Assembly: GCA_036961355.1 (NCBI GenBank)
Contig: JBALVL010000006.1
Coordinates: forward strand, 1-64,000
Direction: 5' to 3'
DNA length: 64,000 nucleotides
From: Motiliproteus sp036961355
GTDB lineage: Bacteria > Pseudomonadota > Gammaproteobacteria > Pseudomonadales > Balneatricaceae
Below the pieces are notes generated by a model. The model saw only the letters and a program-made list of their open reading frames with translations. It did not search any database and was not told where the DNA came from. Position numbers and translations under genes: made by a program. This document shows, in pieces, positions 52,574-60,648 of this stretch; positions within the stretch are counted from its first letter, which is position 1, and each line of letters begins with the position of its first letter.

Positions 52574-54021
52574 GCCACATCCTGATCGTCGAAGATGAAC
52601 GGATCATTCGTAATGCGCTGCAAAAACTGCTGCAACGTAACAACTATGATGTCAGCAGCGCCGAGTCGATTGACCAAGCGCTGGAAAACTTTCAGTTACA
52701 ACAATTCGATCTGATCATCAGCGACCTGCGCTTGCCGGGCCGTCCCGGCACCGACTTAATCGATCTGGCAAAGGGAATAGCCCCGGTGCTGATCATGACT
52801 AGTTATGCCAGCATGCGATCGGCTATCGATGCGATGAAACAAGGCGCGGTCGACTATATTGCCAAACCGTTCGACCACGATGAGATGCTACTCAGTATCG
52901 CTGCGATACTGAGTCAACCCAAGCCTTCGTTGGAACAAGTTACTTCGGCAACGCCCGCTAAAACGGCCGCCAGTATCGATACTGCCACTCAGCCCTCCAG
53001 CAACATGATCGGCAGCAGCCAACCGATGTTGGAGCTGGCATCCAGAATTAGCAAGGTAGCTCGCACCGATGCCACGGTACTAATTCAGGGCGAATCCGGC
53101 ACCGGTAAAGAGCTGGCCGCCCATTCTATCCACCAACAGAGTCGACGGGCACAGGAACCAATGATCTCGGTTAACTGCGCCGCCATTCCTGAAACTCTGA
53201 TCGAATCAGAGCTATTCGGTCATGAAAAAGGGGCATTTACCGGCGCTGTCAGCACCCACCGCGGACTGATCGAAACCGCCAGCGGCGGCACCCTGTTTCT
53301 TGACGAGATTGGTGAACTACCGCTGGAAGCCCAGGCTAGACTGCTACGGGTGCTGCAGGAAGGTGAAATCCGCAGAGTCGGCTCAGTACAATCGATGAAA
53401 GTCGACATCCGACTGATAGCAGCCACACATCGCGACCTCAAAGCCCTGACCCGTAGCGGTCAATTTCGTGAAGATCTGTTTTACCGGCTCTACATTATGG
53501 AGATCGCGATGCCACCGCTACGCGATCGCGGTGAGGATATCGTCGAACTTGCGCAGAAATTTCTGATCAAATCCTGCGAACGAATGGCTTGCGGCCCAAA
53601 GCAACTTACCCTCGAAGCCCGCCAAGCTATTTTGGGCTATCACTGGCAGGGTAACGTCAGGGAACTGGAAAATGCGGTCGAGCGCGCCGTTATCCTGTGC
53701 GAAGACCAATGGATCAGTACCGACCTGCTCGGGTTAGACTACCAGCCCGTCATGCCGCCAACTGACCCGATCAGCACCGACTATCCAGTTGGCCAGCCTC
53801 CACAACCTACATCTCCTCCCCTCTCAACTGGCCCCGCTGAATACGCATCAACCGAACCCCATAGCTCCCCGGCACTGTCACTGGAGGACTACTTCCAACG
53901 GTTTGTTCAGGAAAACCAGGACAAAATGACCGAAACAGAACTGGCAAAACGTCTCGGCATTAGCCGCAAAACTCTTTGGGAAAGACGCCAACGATTGGGG
54001 ATTCCGCGTAAACCACGCTGA
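52570..54021 (+). CDS. cbrB: Sigma-54-dependent response regulator CbrB
   Basis: NtrC-type activator: receiver domain with Asp52 (LIISDLRLPG), AAA+ domain with Walker A GESGTGKE (~174-181) and the sigma-54 contact loop GAFTGA (221-226), a Pro/Thr/Ser-rich linker and a Fis-type HTH (TETELAKRLGISRKTLWERRQRLG). 483 aa. ATGA overlap with cbrA. The known main target in Pseudomonas is crcZ, and a sigma-54 promoter with inverted repeats lies immediately downstream (54163-54321). Confidence 0.96.
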   Translation: MSHILIVEDERIIRNALQKLLQRNNYDVSSAESIDQALENFQLQQFDLIISDLRLPGRPGTDLIDLAKGIAPVLIMTSYASMRSAIDAMKQGAVDYIAKPFDHDEMLLSIAAILSQPKPSLEQVTSATPAKTAASIDTATQPSSNMIGSSQPMLELASRISKVARTDATVLIQGESGTGKELAAHSIHQQSRRAQEPMISVNCAAIPETLIESELFGHEKGAFTGAVSTHRGLIETASGGTLFLDEIGELPLEAQARLLRVLQEGEIRRVGSVQSMKVDIRLIAATHRDLKALTRSGQFREDLFYRLYIMEIAMPPLRDRGEDIVELAQKFLIKSCERMACGPKQLTLEARQAILGYHWQGNVRELENAVERAVILCEDQWISTDLLGLDYQPVMPPTDPISTDYPVGQPPQPTSPPLSTGPAEYASTEPHSSPALSLEDYFQRFVQENQDKMTETELAKRLGISRKTLWERRQRLGIPRKPR

Positions 54022-54142
54022 AGCGGGAACAGCGATTAGCCCGCTAATCGCTATAACCCGACTATACTTTCCAATAGGACCTTTCTTTAAAGGGCATTTC
54101 TATAAAAATAGAGAAGCAAGGGCACCTCAGCAAGAACTATAG

Positions 54143-54164
54143 ACTTATGATCTAGATCATAAGT
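54143..54164. promoter_or_regulatory. Perfect 22-bp palindrome upstream of the crcZ promoter
   Basis: Half-site ACTTATGATCT (54143-54153) followed by its exact reverse complement (54154-54164). The core ATGAT-CTAG-ATCAT (54147-54160) resembles an FNR/Anr box at 8 of 10 positions. It lies 122 bp after the cbrB stop and directly abuts the GTGTTAC repeats. Without a T tract it is more likely a protein-binding site than a terminator. Confidence 0.55.
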
Positions 54165-54233
54165 GTTACCCTCAACGGAAGTGTTACGTAACACCCCACA
54201 CAAGTGTTACGAAATGGGTAGACTGGGTAACAC
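54163..54233 (+). promoter_or_regulatory. Inverted GTGTTAC repeats, likely CbrB enhancer sites
   Basis: Three copies of GTGTTAC (54163, 54181, 54204) and two of its complement GTAACAC (54188, 54227); 54181-54194 is a perfect 14-bp palindrome. They lie 75-145 bp upstream of the sigma-54 promoter, typical for an enhancer. TGTTAC inverted half-sites are what I recall for CbrB at crcZ in Pseudomonas; spacing here varies (0, 16, 18). Confidence 0.75.
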
Positions 54234-54305
54234 ATTGCAACAAAAGCTCAGTGACTTAACGCAATTAAAATAATTTAACACTATTAAACAAGTGCTTAGA
54301 AAAGT

Positions 54306-54321
54306 TGGCACAGTGCCTGCT
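54306..54321 (+). promoter_or_regulatory. Sigma-54 promoter of the crcZ-like RNA
   Basis: TGGCACAGTGCCTGCT fits the -24/-12 consensus TGGCAC-N5-TTGCW at nearly every position, with the invariant GG-N10-GC spacing. Transcription should start near 54331. It lies downstream of the repeats at 54163-54233 and right after the gene for the sigma-54 activator CbrB. Confidence 0.85.
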
Positions 54322-54330
54322 ATATACCGT

Positions 54331-54545
54331 TGCAAGAACAATAAAAAATCTCGCTGTCAGAGCTCAATAAAAATAACAATGGCTCGCATGATTCGACGAG
54401 ACTGGATCCCAGAAAAATAAAAATAAACGGGGTTCGCGCTGGTCGTTTGAAGCAACAGGGTTAGAGACCGATAAGCAGCAATAAAAATAACAATCTGCCT
54501 ATCAACTCACTACCTGCTGATTCAAACGACTGGCTCTTCTTTATT
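54331..54545 (+). ncRNA. crcZ: CrcZ-like Hfq/Crc-sequestering small RNA
   Basis: From the sigma-54 start, about 215 bases contain four A-rich AAnAAnAA clusters, the Hfq/Crc target type: 54337-54344 (AACAATAA), 54366-54379, 54411-54428 and 54480-54493; the second and fourth share CAATAAAAATAACAAT. Three of them sit in loops: a short GAGC/GCTC stem (54360-54385), a 7-bp stem GGATCCC/GGGGTTC (54404-54435), and a 22-base long-range stem (54438-54459 with 54513-54534, 18 matches) followed by T-rich TCTTCTTTATT. This layout and the cbrB-crcZ-pcnB position match Pseudomonas CrcZ, which is longer (about 400 nt). The 3' end is uncertain; another CAACAACA at ~54560 could extend it. Inferred role: binds Hfq-Crc and relieves catabolite repression when CbrAB is active. 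Confidence 0.8.
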
Positions 54546-54778
54546 CCTTCTGCTCCACTCAACAACACCCCACATACCGTCTGTTCAAACTCAACCACTG
54601 CCTTGCAGTAGTTTACTGACGCCAAAAATACGACTAATTCGCACTTTATCGAGCAATATCTCAGTAATTCACTCTACTGATGGCTCTGTCGCCAGCGCAG
54701 TTATTCTCTCAAACAATGGCCGATGGTATCATTGCGCTCCTTTTTCATTTGCTTTGCTGTTGAGCAGCCTTAAATTTT
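54546..54778. other. Gap between the small RNA and pcnB
   Basis: About 230 bp without genes. A TATCAT at about 54727-54732 may be the pcnB -10, which would leave a ~40-base leader; the -35 is poor. The left part may be the 3' end of the small RNA. Confidence 0.35.
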
Positions 54779-56254
54779 ATGGATTCTACCCCCTACCTCG
54801 GTGCTCTGATCGCCTTACTGCCGTTTATTGCACTGGCATTACTACACTGGATCAACGCTCGTCCTGCCAACAATCAGGATGGTGACCAGTCACGCCGCTA
54901 CAAAACGTATAAGAGTAACGTCATCGACACCCTCCCCTCAAAAAACCAGCAACAAGGCCCGGGCATTATTGGTCGCGACCAACACCATGTCACCCGTCGC
55001 CAGATCAGCGATAACGCACTTAAAGTGCTGTACCGACTCAAAGATGCAGGCTACGAAAGCTACCTCGTTGGCGGCTGCGTCCGTGATCTGCAACTTGGCG
55101 AGCACCCTAAGGACTTTGATGTCGCCACAGAAGCGCATCCTGAAGAGGTACACGACCTGTTTAGGAACTCCCGTTTGATCGGCCGACGCTTTAAATTGGT
55201 ACATGTCCGTTTTGGTCGGGAGATCATTGAAGTCGCGACGTTCCGTGCCAGCCACGAAGCCAAACATAACGACGACGAGCAGCACGGCAAGCAATCCGAT
55301 GGTGGGATGATTCTGCGCGATAACGTCTACGGTACCGTCGAAGAGGATGCTCTACGGCGTGACTTCACCATCAATGCCCTGTACTACACCATCGAAGATT
55401 TTAGTGTCCACGATTACGCGGGCGGCTGGCAGGACCTGCAGCAACGCACCTTACGGATGATCGGTGATCCGGAAGCGCGCTATCGTGAAGACCCTGTCCG
55501 GATGTTACGCGCAATCCGCTTTGCCGCTAAGTTAGAGTTCATTATTGCTCCCGACACACAGGAACCGATCAAACGCCTGGCACCGTTGCTACGTGATATC
55601 CCTGCCGCCCGCTTGCATGAAGAGGTGTTAAAGCTGTTCCTGTCAGGCCAAGGCGAAACCACCTTTATGATGCTGCGTCAGTTCAATCTGTTTGGTGCGC
55701 TATTCCCACTCACCGAGCGCGAACTAAACGGTGACAATGGTGACTACGCCGAGCGCTTGATTCTTGAAGCCCTGCGCAGCACCGATGACCGTATCGCCAG
55801 CGGCAAGAGCGTCACCCCAGCGTTCCTTTATGCAGCGATGCTGTGGTACCCCATGCTGTCGGTACTTGAGCGCCTGAAACAGCAAGGCGTGCCACCGATT
55901 CCGGCACTGCACCAAGCCACCCAGGAAGTGCATCAGATTCAATCCAAAGCGTCCTCAATTCCGCGTCGATTCTCGGGCGCCATGCGCGATATTTGGGAGC
56001 TTCAATACCGCCTCCCTCGCCGCAATGGCAACCGTGCCGAACAACTGGCCGAGCACCCACGTTTTCGCGCGGCTTATGATTTTGTCTTGATGCGCGAAAA
56101 CAGCGGTGAAGATCTCGACGGACTGGGAGAATGGTGGACCGATTACCAAGCCGCCCGTGGTGAGCAGCGCCAAGAAATGGTCACCGAACTCGGCAGTGGC
56201 CCCGCTCGTAAGCGCCGCAACAGCCGCAGACGTCGCAAGCCACAACATGGTTAA
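54779..56254 (+). CDS. pcnB: Poly(A) polymerase I with N-terminal membrane segment
   Basis: Adds 3' poly(A) tails that speed RNA decay. Nucleotidyltransferase core: YLVGGCVRDLQLG, KDFDVATEAHPEEV, RLIGRRFKLVHVRFG, RRDFTINALYY and EDPVRMLRAIRFAAKL; the basic C-terminus ends ARKRRNSRRRRKPQ. 491 aa. Unusual: residues ~5-24 (YLGALIALLPFIALALLHWI) are a clear hydrophobic helix that Pseudomonas and E. coli PcnB lack, as I recall. No other Met or strong start exists in frame before the catalytic core, so the helix appears to be translated. folK overlaps its end by eight bases. Confidence 0.94.
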   Translation: MDSTPYLGALIALLPFIALALLHWINARPANNQDGDQSRRYKTYKSNVIDTLPSKNQQQGPGIIGRDQHHVTRRQISDNALKVLYRLKDAGYESYLVGGCVRDLQLGEHPKDFDVATEAHPEEVHDLFRNSRLIGRRFKLVHVRFGREIIEVATFRASHEAKHNDDEQHGKQSDGGMILRDNVYGTVEEDALRRDFTINALYYTIEDFSVHDYAGGWQDLQQRTLRMIGDPEARYREDPVRMLRAIRFAAKLEFIIAPDTQEPIKRLAPLLRDIPAARLHEEVLKLFLSGQGETTFMMLRQFNLFGALFPLTERELNGDNGDYAERLILEALRSTDDRIASGKSVTPAFLYAAMLWYPMLSVLERLKQQGVPPIPALHQATQEVHQIQSKASSIPRRFSGAMRDIWELQYRLPRRNGNRAEQLAEHPRFRAAYDFVLMRENSGEDLDGLGEWWTDYQAARGEQRQEMVTELGSGPARKRRNSRRRRKPQHG

Positions 56255-56765
56255 TTCATCCCACACTGAACGACGTCCAGAGCCGATCGACTGCTATATC
56301 GGCCTTGGCAGTAACCTCGAACAACCGCTACAACAGGTACAGCAAGCACTTGAAGAACTAAAGCACCTTCCCGATACCGAGCTGATCGACCATTCGCTGC
56401 TATATCGTAGTGATCCGGTCGGCCCGGCGGGTCAACCCAACTATATCAACGCGGTAGCGCAACTCCGAAGCCGCTTGCAACCCGAAGCACTGCTTGACCA
56501 ACTGCAACAACTCGAGCAACAGCACCGTCGCGTTCGGTTGCAGCACTGGGGTCCACGCACCCTGGATCTGGATATTTTGCTATACGGCGACCAACTGATT
56601 GACAGCGAACGCCTCAACGTTCCCCACCCTTTTATGGCCGAGCGCAGCTTTGTGCTCTACCCACTGTTACAGATCGCTCCCACGCTGACGCTGCCTGATG
56701 GCCGCTCAATTCATCAACTAGTCGACCAATGCGATATGGGCACTCTCTCCCCGGTAAAGGTATAA
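56247..56765 (+). CDS. folK: 2-amino-4-hydroxy-6-hydroxymethyldihydropteridine pyrophosphokinase
   Basis: Pyrophosphorylates the pterin precursor in folate synthesis. Motifs: CYIGLGSNLEQPL, YRSDPVGPAGQPNYINAV, RRVRLQHWGPRTLDLDILLYG and VPHPFMAERSFVLYPL. Start ATG 56247 (172 aa) inside the end of pcnB; a longer frame from 56106 would only repeat pcnB in another frame. Usual pcnB-folK-panB-panC order. Confidence 0.96.
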   Translation: MVNSSHTERRPEPIDCYIGLGSNLEQPLQQVQQALEELKHLPDTELIDHSLLYRSDPVGPAGQPNYINAVAQLRSRLQPEALLDQLQQLEQQHRRVRLQHWGPRTLDLDILLYGDQLIDSERLNVPHPFMAERSFVLYPLLQIAPTLTLPDGRSIHQLVDQCDMGTLSPVKV

Positions 56766-56811
56766 TCCGCTCATCGCCGATCACGGCTCAACGATTCGAA
56801 CGACAAAAGCT

Positions 56812-57609
56812 ATGAAAAACATCAATCTACACACACTGATCCAGATGAAACTCGATGGCCAGAAGTTCAGCTGCCTGACCGCTTACGACGCCACATTCTC
56901 ACAACTGGTCAGCGAAGCCGGGGTTGAAGTTATTCTGGTAGGCGATTCATTGGGGATGGTACTGCAAGGCAACGACAGCACCCTGCCGGTGACGCTCGAT
57001 GAGATGGCTTACCACACCGCTTGCGTAAAACGCGGTAATCGCGGCGCCTTTATTATGGCCGACCTGCCATTTATGAGTTACGCCACCCCTGAACAAGCGA
57101 TGGACAGCTCGGCTGCCCTGATGCAAGCCGGCGCCCACCTGGTCAAACTCGAAGGCGCGGCTTGGCTAGCCGACACCATCAGTGCTCTGAGTGAACGCGG
57201 TATTCCAGTCTGTGCCCACCTGGGCCTGACTCCGCAATCGGTTAATAAACTCGGTGGCTACAAGGTTCAAGGACGCTGCGAAGACAGCGCTTCCACGCTA
57301 CTCGAAGATGCCAAAGTGCTGGAACAAGCCGGGGCAGCCATGATTTTGCTTGAATGCGTCCCCTCGCCTGTCGCAAAAGCGATAACCGAAGCGGTCAGCG
57401 TGCCGGTGATCGGGATCGGAGCCGGGGCAGATACCGATGCCCAGGTCTTGGTGTTGCACGACATTCTAGGTATTACACCGGGCCGCAAACCACGTTTCGT
57501 GAAAGACTTTATGGCCGATGCCGACAGCATCCAGGGCGCGGTCAAAGCCTACGTCGACGCTGTTCGTAGTAAAGCCTTTCCATTACCAGAGCACGGGTTC
57601 GAGAAATAA
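56812..57609 (+). CDS. panB: 3-methyl-2-oxobutanoate hydroxymethyltransferase
   Basis: First step of pantothenate synthesis, adding a hydroxymethyl group from methylene-THF to ketoisovalerate. Motifs: CLTAYDATFSQLVSEAGVEVILVGDSLGMV, TLDEMAYHTACVKRG, VKLEGAAW, VCAHLGLTPQSVNKLGGYKVQG and GIGAGADTDAQVLVLHD. 265 aa. Its stop shares a base with the panC ATG (TAATG). Confidence 0.98.
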   Translation: MKNINLHTLIQMKLDGQKFSCLTAYDATFSQLVSEAGVEVILVGDSLGMVLQGNDSTLPVTLDEMAYHTACVKRGNRGAFIMADLPFMSYATPEQAMDSSAALMQAGAHLVKLEGAAWLADTISALSERGIPVCAHLGLTPQSVNKLGGYKVQGRCEDSASTLLEDAKVLEQAGAAMILLECVPSPVAKAITEAVSVPVIGIGAGADTDAQVLVLHDILGITPGRKPRFVKDFMADADSIQGAVKAYVDAVRSKAFPLPEHGFEK

Positions 57610-58460
57610 TGCGGACAGTCCATACCATTTCCGAACTGCGCCAGCAGCTGAATGCCGCCCGTCGTGCCGGCCAAAAAATCGCCTTTGTCCCCACCATGGG
57701 CAATCTTCATCGTGGCCACATGAGTTTAATCGAAGAAGCGGTTAGCCAGGCCGACTTTGTTGTCGCCAGCATCTTCGTCAACCCGCTGCAGTTTGGTGCC
57801 AATGAAGATCTCGACAGCTACCCCAAAACGCTGGAGAAAGATCAACTCAAGCTCAAGCATTATGGTTGCAACCTGCTATTCGCCCCCTCTGCGCATGAGA
57901 TGTACCCGCGCGGCAGTGATATCCAAACCGTGGTTGAAGTGCGCTCACTCTCCGATGAGCATTGTGGCAAAAGTCGCCCTACCCACTTTCGCGGCGTGGC
58001 AACCGTGGTAACCAAGCTGTTCGGCATAGTTCAACCGGACATCGCTGTTTTCGGCAAGAAAGATTACCAGCAACTGGCAGTGATTCGTCAGCTAACAGAA
58101 GACCTAAGTTTGCCGGTCGAGATTATCGGGGTCGCTACCGGTCGTGCTGTGAGCGAGCTGGCGCTCAGTTCACGTAACGGCTATCTCACTGACGTCGAAC
58201 TAAAAATCGCCCCCTCCTTGTATGCCACTCTGAAAGAGATCGCACTGCAGCTCAAACAGGGCAACTGCGCTTTTACTGAACTGGAAGAACAAGCCAATCA
58301 ACTGCTGGAAGCCGCCGGATTTACACGCGACTACGTCCATATCGTTCGCCAGTGTGATCTGCAACCGGCACAGCCCGGAGATCATCTGCTGGTGATCCTG
58401 GCGGCCGCACAACTCGGCTCAGCCCGACTTATTGATAATCTCGAAGTGATCCTTAATTAG
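57609..58460 (+). CDS. panC: Pantothenate synthetase
   Basis: ATP-dependent ligation of pantoate and beta-alanine. Motifs: FVPTMGNLHRGHMSLI (HIGH-like), SIFVNPLQFGANEDLDSYP, GVATVVTKLFGIVQPDIAVFGKKDYQQL and ALSSRNGYL (KMSKS-like). 283 aa, full length. Overlaps panB by one base. panD, for beta-alanine, is not nearby, as is common. Confidence 0.98.
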   Translation: MRTVHTISELRQQLNAARRAGQKIAFVPTMGNLHRGHMSLIEEAVSQADFVVASIFVNPLQFGANEDLDSYPKTLEKDQLKLKHYGCNLLFAPSAHEMYPRGSDIQTVVEVRSLSDEHCGKSRPTHFRGVATVVTKLFGIVQPDIAVFGKKDYQQLAVIRQLTEDLSLPVEIIGVATGRAVSELALSSRNGYLTDVELKIAPSLYATLKEIALQLKQGNCAFTELEEQANQLLEAAGFTRDYVHIVRQCDLQPAQPGDHLLVILAAAQLGSARLIDNLEVILN

Positions 58461-58509
58461 TACAACCCCCACTATTGTTGAGGGATCATAGCTGCTACGC
58501 TTCGATCCC

Positions 58510-58548
58510 GCGCTGCTGTGACCAGCTATTTTCTGGTCACAGCAGCGC
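58510..58548. terminator. 16-bp perfect inverted repeat after panC
   Basis: GCGCTGCTGTGACCAG (58510-58525) and its exact complement (58533-58548) around the loop CTATTTT. It lies 50 bp after panC. No T tract follows on either strand, so it may be a rho-independent terminator of weak type or an RNA-stabilising hairpin. Confidence 0.55.
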
Positions 58549-58617
58549 GCTCATTCACCGTCAGTAGGTAGTCGCCGGTGATCTACCCGTTATTCCCTAT
58601 TTCGATGAGGTCAATCT

Positions 58618-59796
58618 ATGCGTGATGTTGTTATCGTAGCCGCTGGACGTACCGCCGTTGGCGCTTTTAATGGTTCTCTGGCATCCCAGACCGGTGCCCA
58701 ACTTGGCGCAACCGTGATCAAGTCTCTGCTTGAAAAGAGCGGTATTGCTGCTGATCAGATCGACGAAGTGATCTTGGGCCAGGTTCTGACCGCCGGTTGC
58801 GGCCAAAACCCAGCCCGTCAGGCCGCTATCAATGCTGGCCTGCCTGTCACCACCTCTGCACTAACCATCAACAAGGTTTGCGGCTCAGGTCTGAAAACCG
58901 TTCACATGGGCGCTCAGTCAATCATGCTCGGCGATGCCGACATTGTGATTGCCGGTGGCCAGGAAAGCATGAGCCAGTCAGGTCACTATCTGCCGAACTC
59001 GCGCAACGGTCAGAAAATGGGCAACTGGGCCATGGTTGATACCATGGTCAATGATGGCCTGTGGGATGCGTTCAACGATTACCACATGGGTATCACCACT
59101 GAAAACATCGCTGAGAAGTACGGTTTCAGCCGTGAAGAGCAAGACGCATTCGCTGCCGCTTCGCAGAACAAAGCCGAAGCCGCACAAGCTGCCAATCGCT
59201 TTGCTGACGAAATCATTCCGGTTGTGATGCCTCAGCGCCGCGGCGATCCGATTGTATTTGATCGTGACGAACAACCACGTGCTGGCGTTACTGCCGATGC
59301 ACTGGGCAAGCTACGCCCGGCGTTCAAGCGTGACGGTACAGTGACCGCAGCTAACTCCTCGACCATCAACGATGGTGCCGCTGCGGTTATTCTTTGCAGC
59401 GCTGAGAAAGCCAAAGAGCTGGGCCTTGAGCCGCTAGCCACAATCAAAGCCTACGGCATAGCCGGTGTTGACCCATCGATCATGGGAACGGGCCCAATCA
59501 GCGCCACCCAGACAACGCTTGAGAAAGCGGGCTGGACGGTGGACGACCTCGACCTGATCGAAGCGAACGAAGCCTTCGCCGCACAAGCGATGTCGGTTAA
59601 CAAAGATCTGGGCTGGGATACCGCCAAGGTCAACGTTAACGGCGGCGCTATCGCTTTGGGTCACCCAATCGGCGCATCCGGTTGTCGGGTACTGGTTACC
59701 CTGCTGCACGAGATGGTCAAGCGCGATGCTAAGAAAGGTCTGGCCACACTGTGTATCGGTGGTGGCATGGGTATCGCTCTGGCAGTTGAACGCTAA
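58618..59796 (+). CDS. Acetyl-CoA C-acetyltransferase (thiolase)
   Basis: Biosynthetic-type thiolase condensing two acetyl-CoA to acetoacetyl-CoA, feeding polyhydroxybutyrate or ketone metabolism, or the reverse. Catalytic residues: nucleophile Cys in INKVCGSGLKTV (~89), His in GGAIALGHPIGASG (~348) and Cys in LCIGGGMG (~378). 392 aa, atoB/phaA-like. No phaB or phaC is adjacent, so the pathway cannot be fixed. Single gene with a strong terminator. Confidence 0.94.
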   Translation: MRDVVIVAAGRTAVGAFNGSLASQTGAQLGATVIKSLLEKSGIAADQIDEVILGQVLTAGCGQNPARQAAINAGLPVTTSALTINKVCGSGLKTVHMGAQSIMLGDADIVIAGGQESMSQSGHYLPNSRNGQKMGNWAMVDTMVNDGLWDAFNDYHMGITTENIAEKYGFSREEQDAFAAASQNKAEAAQAANRFADEIIPVVMPQRRGDPIVFDRDEQPRAGVTADALGKLRPAFKRDGTVTAANSSTINDGAAAVILCSAEKAKELGLEPLATIKAYGIAGVDPSIMGTGPISATQTTLEKAGWTVDDLDLIEANEAFAAQAMSVNKDLGWDTAKVNVNGGAIALGHPIGASGCRVLVTLLHEMVKRDAKKGLATLCIGGGMGIALAVER

Positions 59797-59820
59797 GCCA
59801 ATCACCTAACGCAAGATCTG

Positions 59821-59848
59821 AAAAGGAGCCTTAGGGCTCCTTTTTTTG
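59821..59848 (+). terminator. Thiolase gene terminator
   Basis: AAAAGGAGCC (59821-59830) and GGCTCCTTTT (59835-59844) with a 4-base loop and a run of seven or more T. It starts 24 bp after the stop. Confidence 0.9.
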
Positions 59849-59951
59849 TTTCAGCCTTCCATGAACGCTCACAGAAACTGATTCAATAGCGACCGTTCAG
59901 ATCGCTCTCGGTCCCTTTTCACCACCTTTCAACAATTATCAACAAACTAAG

Positions 59952-60509
59952 CTAACCGTAGTGGATCAAATTATGAAACACCGCATCGGCGTCCGACAGA
60001 TTTCGGTAGCCGTGGGCTCGATCTGCGGCAAAACGAACCGCCCCCCCTTTTTCTAATCCCACCCAGTCACCATTGATCAGCAGCTCCATCGCGCCACTGA
60101 GCACCACCACATGCTCGGTCACACCCTTGGCATGCGGCTCAGACAGTCGCTCATAACCCGGCAGCAGGGTTAACTCGAACATCTCAAAGCCAAACCGCTG
60201 CTCGTAGGGAAACAGTGATGACACCAGCATCGCATCGCTGGCAGGCTGCTGCCGCAGCAGATCTGCCGAGCGCAACAGCGTACCCTGGCTTTCTACCGGC
60301 AGAGGTTCGAGGAAAAATGATAACGAGGCATCAAAGCCACTCGCTATCTTCCACAGGGTCGCTATCGTCGGACTCGACTCACCGCGCTCTATCTGCCCCA
60401 ACATCGCTTTGCTAACACCCGTTTTTTTGGCGGTTTGATCTAAGCTCCAGCCCTGCTGCTGGCGCAAATGCTTCAGCGTAAACGACAGGTGTTGATTCAA
60501 TTCCTTCAT
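59952..60509 (-). CDS. XRE-cupin transcriptional regulator, SutR/YdcN-like
   Basis: 185 aa. N-terminal HTH (LRQQQGWSLDQTAKKTGVSKAMLGQIERGESSPTIATLWKIA, split by family helices) and C-terminal cupin (PHAKGVTEHVVVLSGAMEL; GGAVRFAADRAHGYRNL; FHNLIHYG). It resembles E. coli YdcN (SutR) closely along its length as I remember it, and YdcN is also next to ydcO, a BenE-family gene. Divergent from the transporter gene with a 139-bp gap containing two identical palindromes (60552-60605), its probable operators, so autoregulation and control of the transporter are likely. The effector is unknown; sulfur metabolism is reported for SutR. Confidence 0.88.
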   Translation of the reverse strand: MKELNQHLSFTLKHLRQQQGWSLDQTAKKTGVSKAMLGQIERGESSPTIATLWKIASGFDASLSFFLEPLPVESQGTLLRSADLLRQQPASDAMLVSSLFPYEQRFGFEMFELTLLPGYERLSEPHAKGVTEHVVVLSGAMELLINGDWVGLEKGGAVRFAADRAHGYRNLSDADAVFHNLIHYG

Positions 60510-60551
60510 ATCCGATCCATCTACCCTTACAACGATTTCACAAGCCCGTAT

Positions 60552-60605
60552 TGTGCGCTATAGCGCACAGGTGATAAAGTCTGATCAGCGTGCGCTATAG
60601 CGCAC
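60552..60605. promoter_or_regulatory. Twin palindromic operators of the XRE-cupin regulator
   Basis: The perfect 16-bp palindrome GTGCGCTATAGCGCAC occurs twice (60553-60568 and 60590-60605), centres 37 bp apart; the first extends to TGTGCGCTATAGCGCACA. They lie between the divergent regulator and transporter genes and nowhere else that I noticed in the window. The second copy ends 43 bp before the transporter ATG, so binding would block its promoter or leader. Confidence 0.85.
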
Positions 60606-60648
60606 AAAGAGATTGAGAAAAAACGTGGATACCCACAGAGATAATCCC

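Noticed and set aside
56106..56246. N-terminal extension of FolK
   Set aside because: It overlaps the pcnB C-terminus in another frame and folK homology starts only at 56247.
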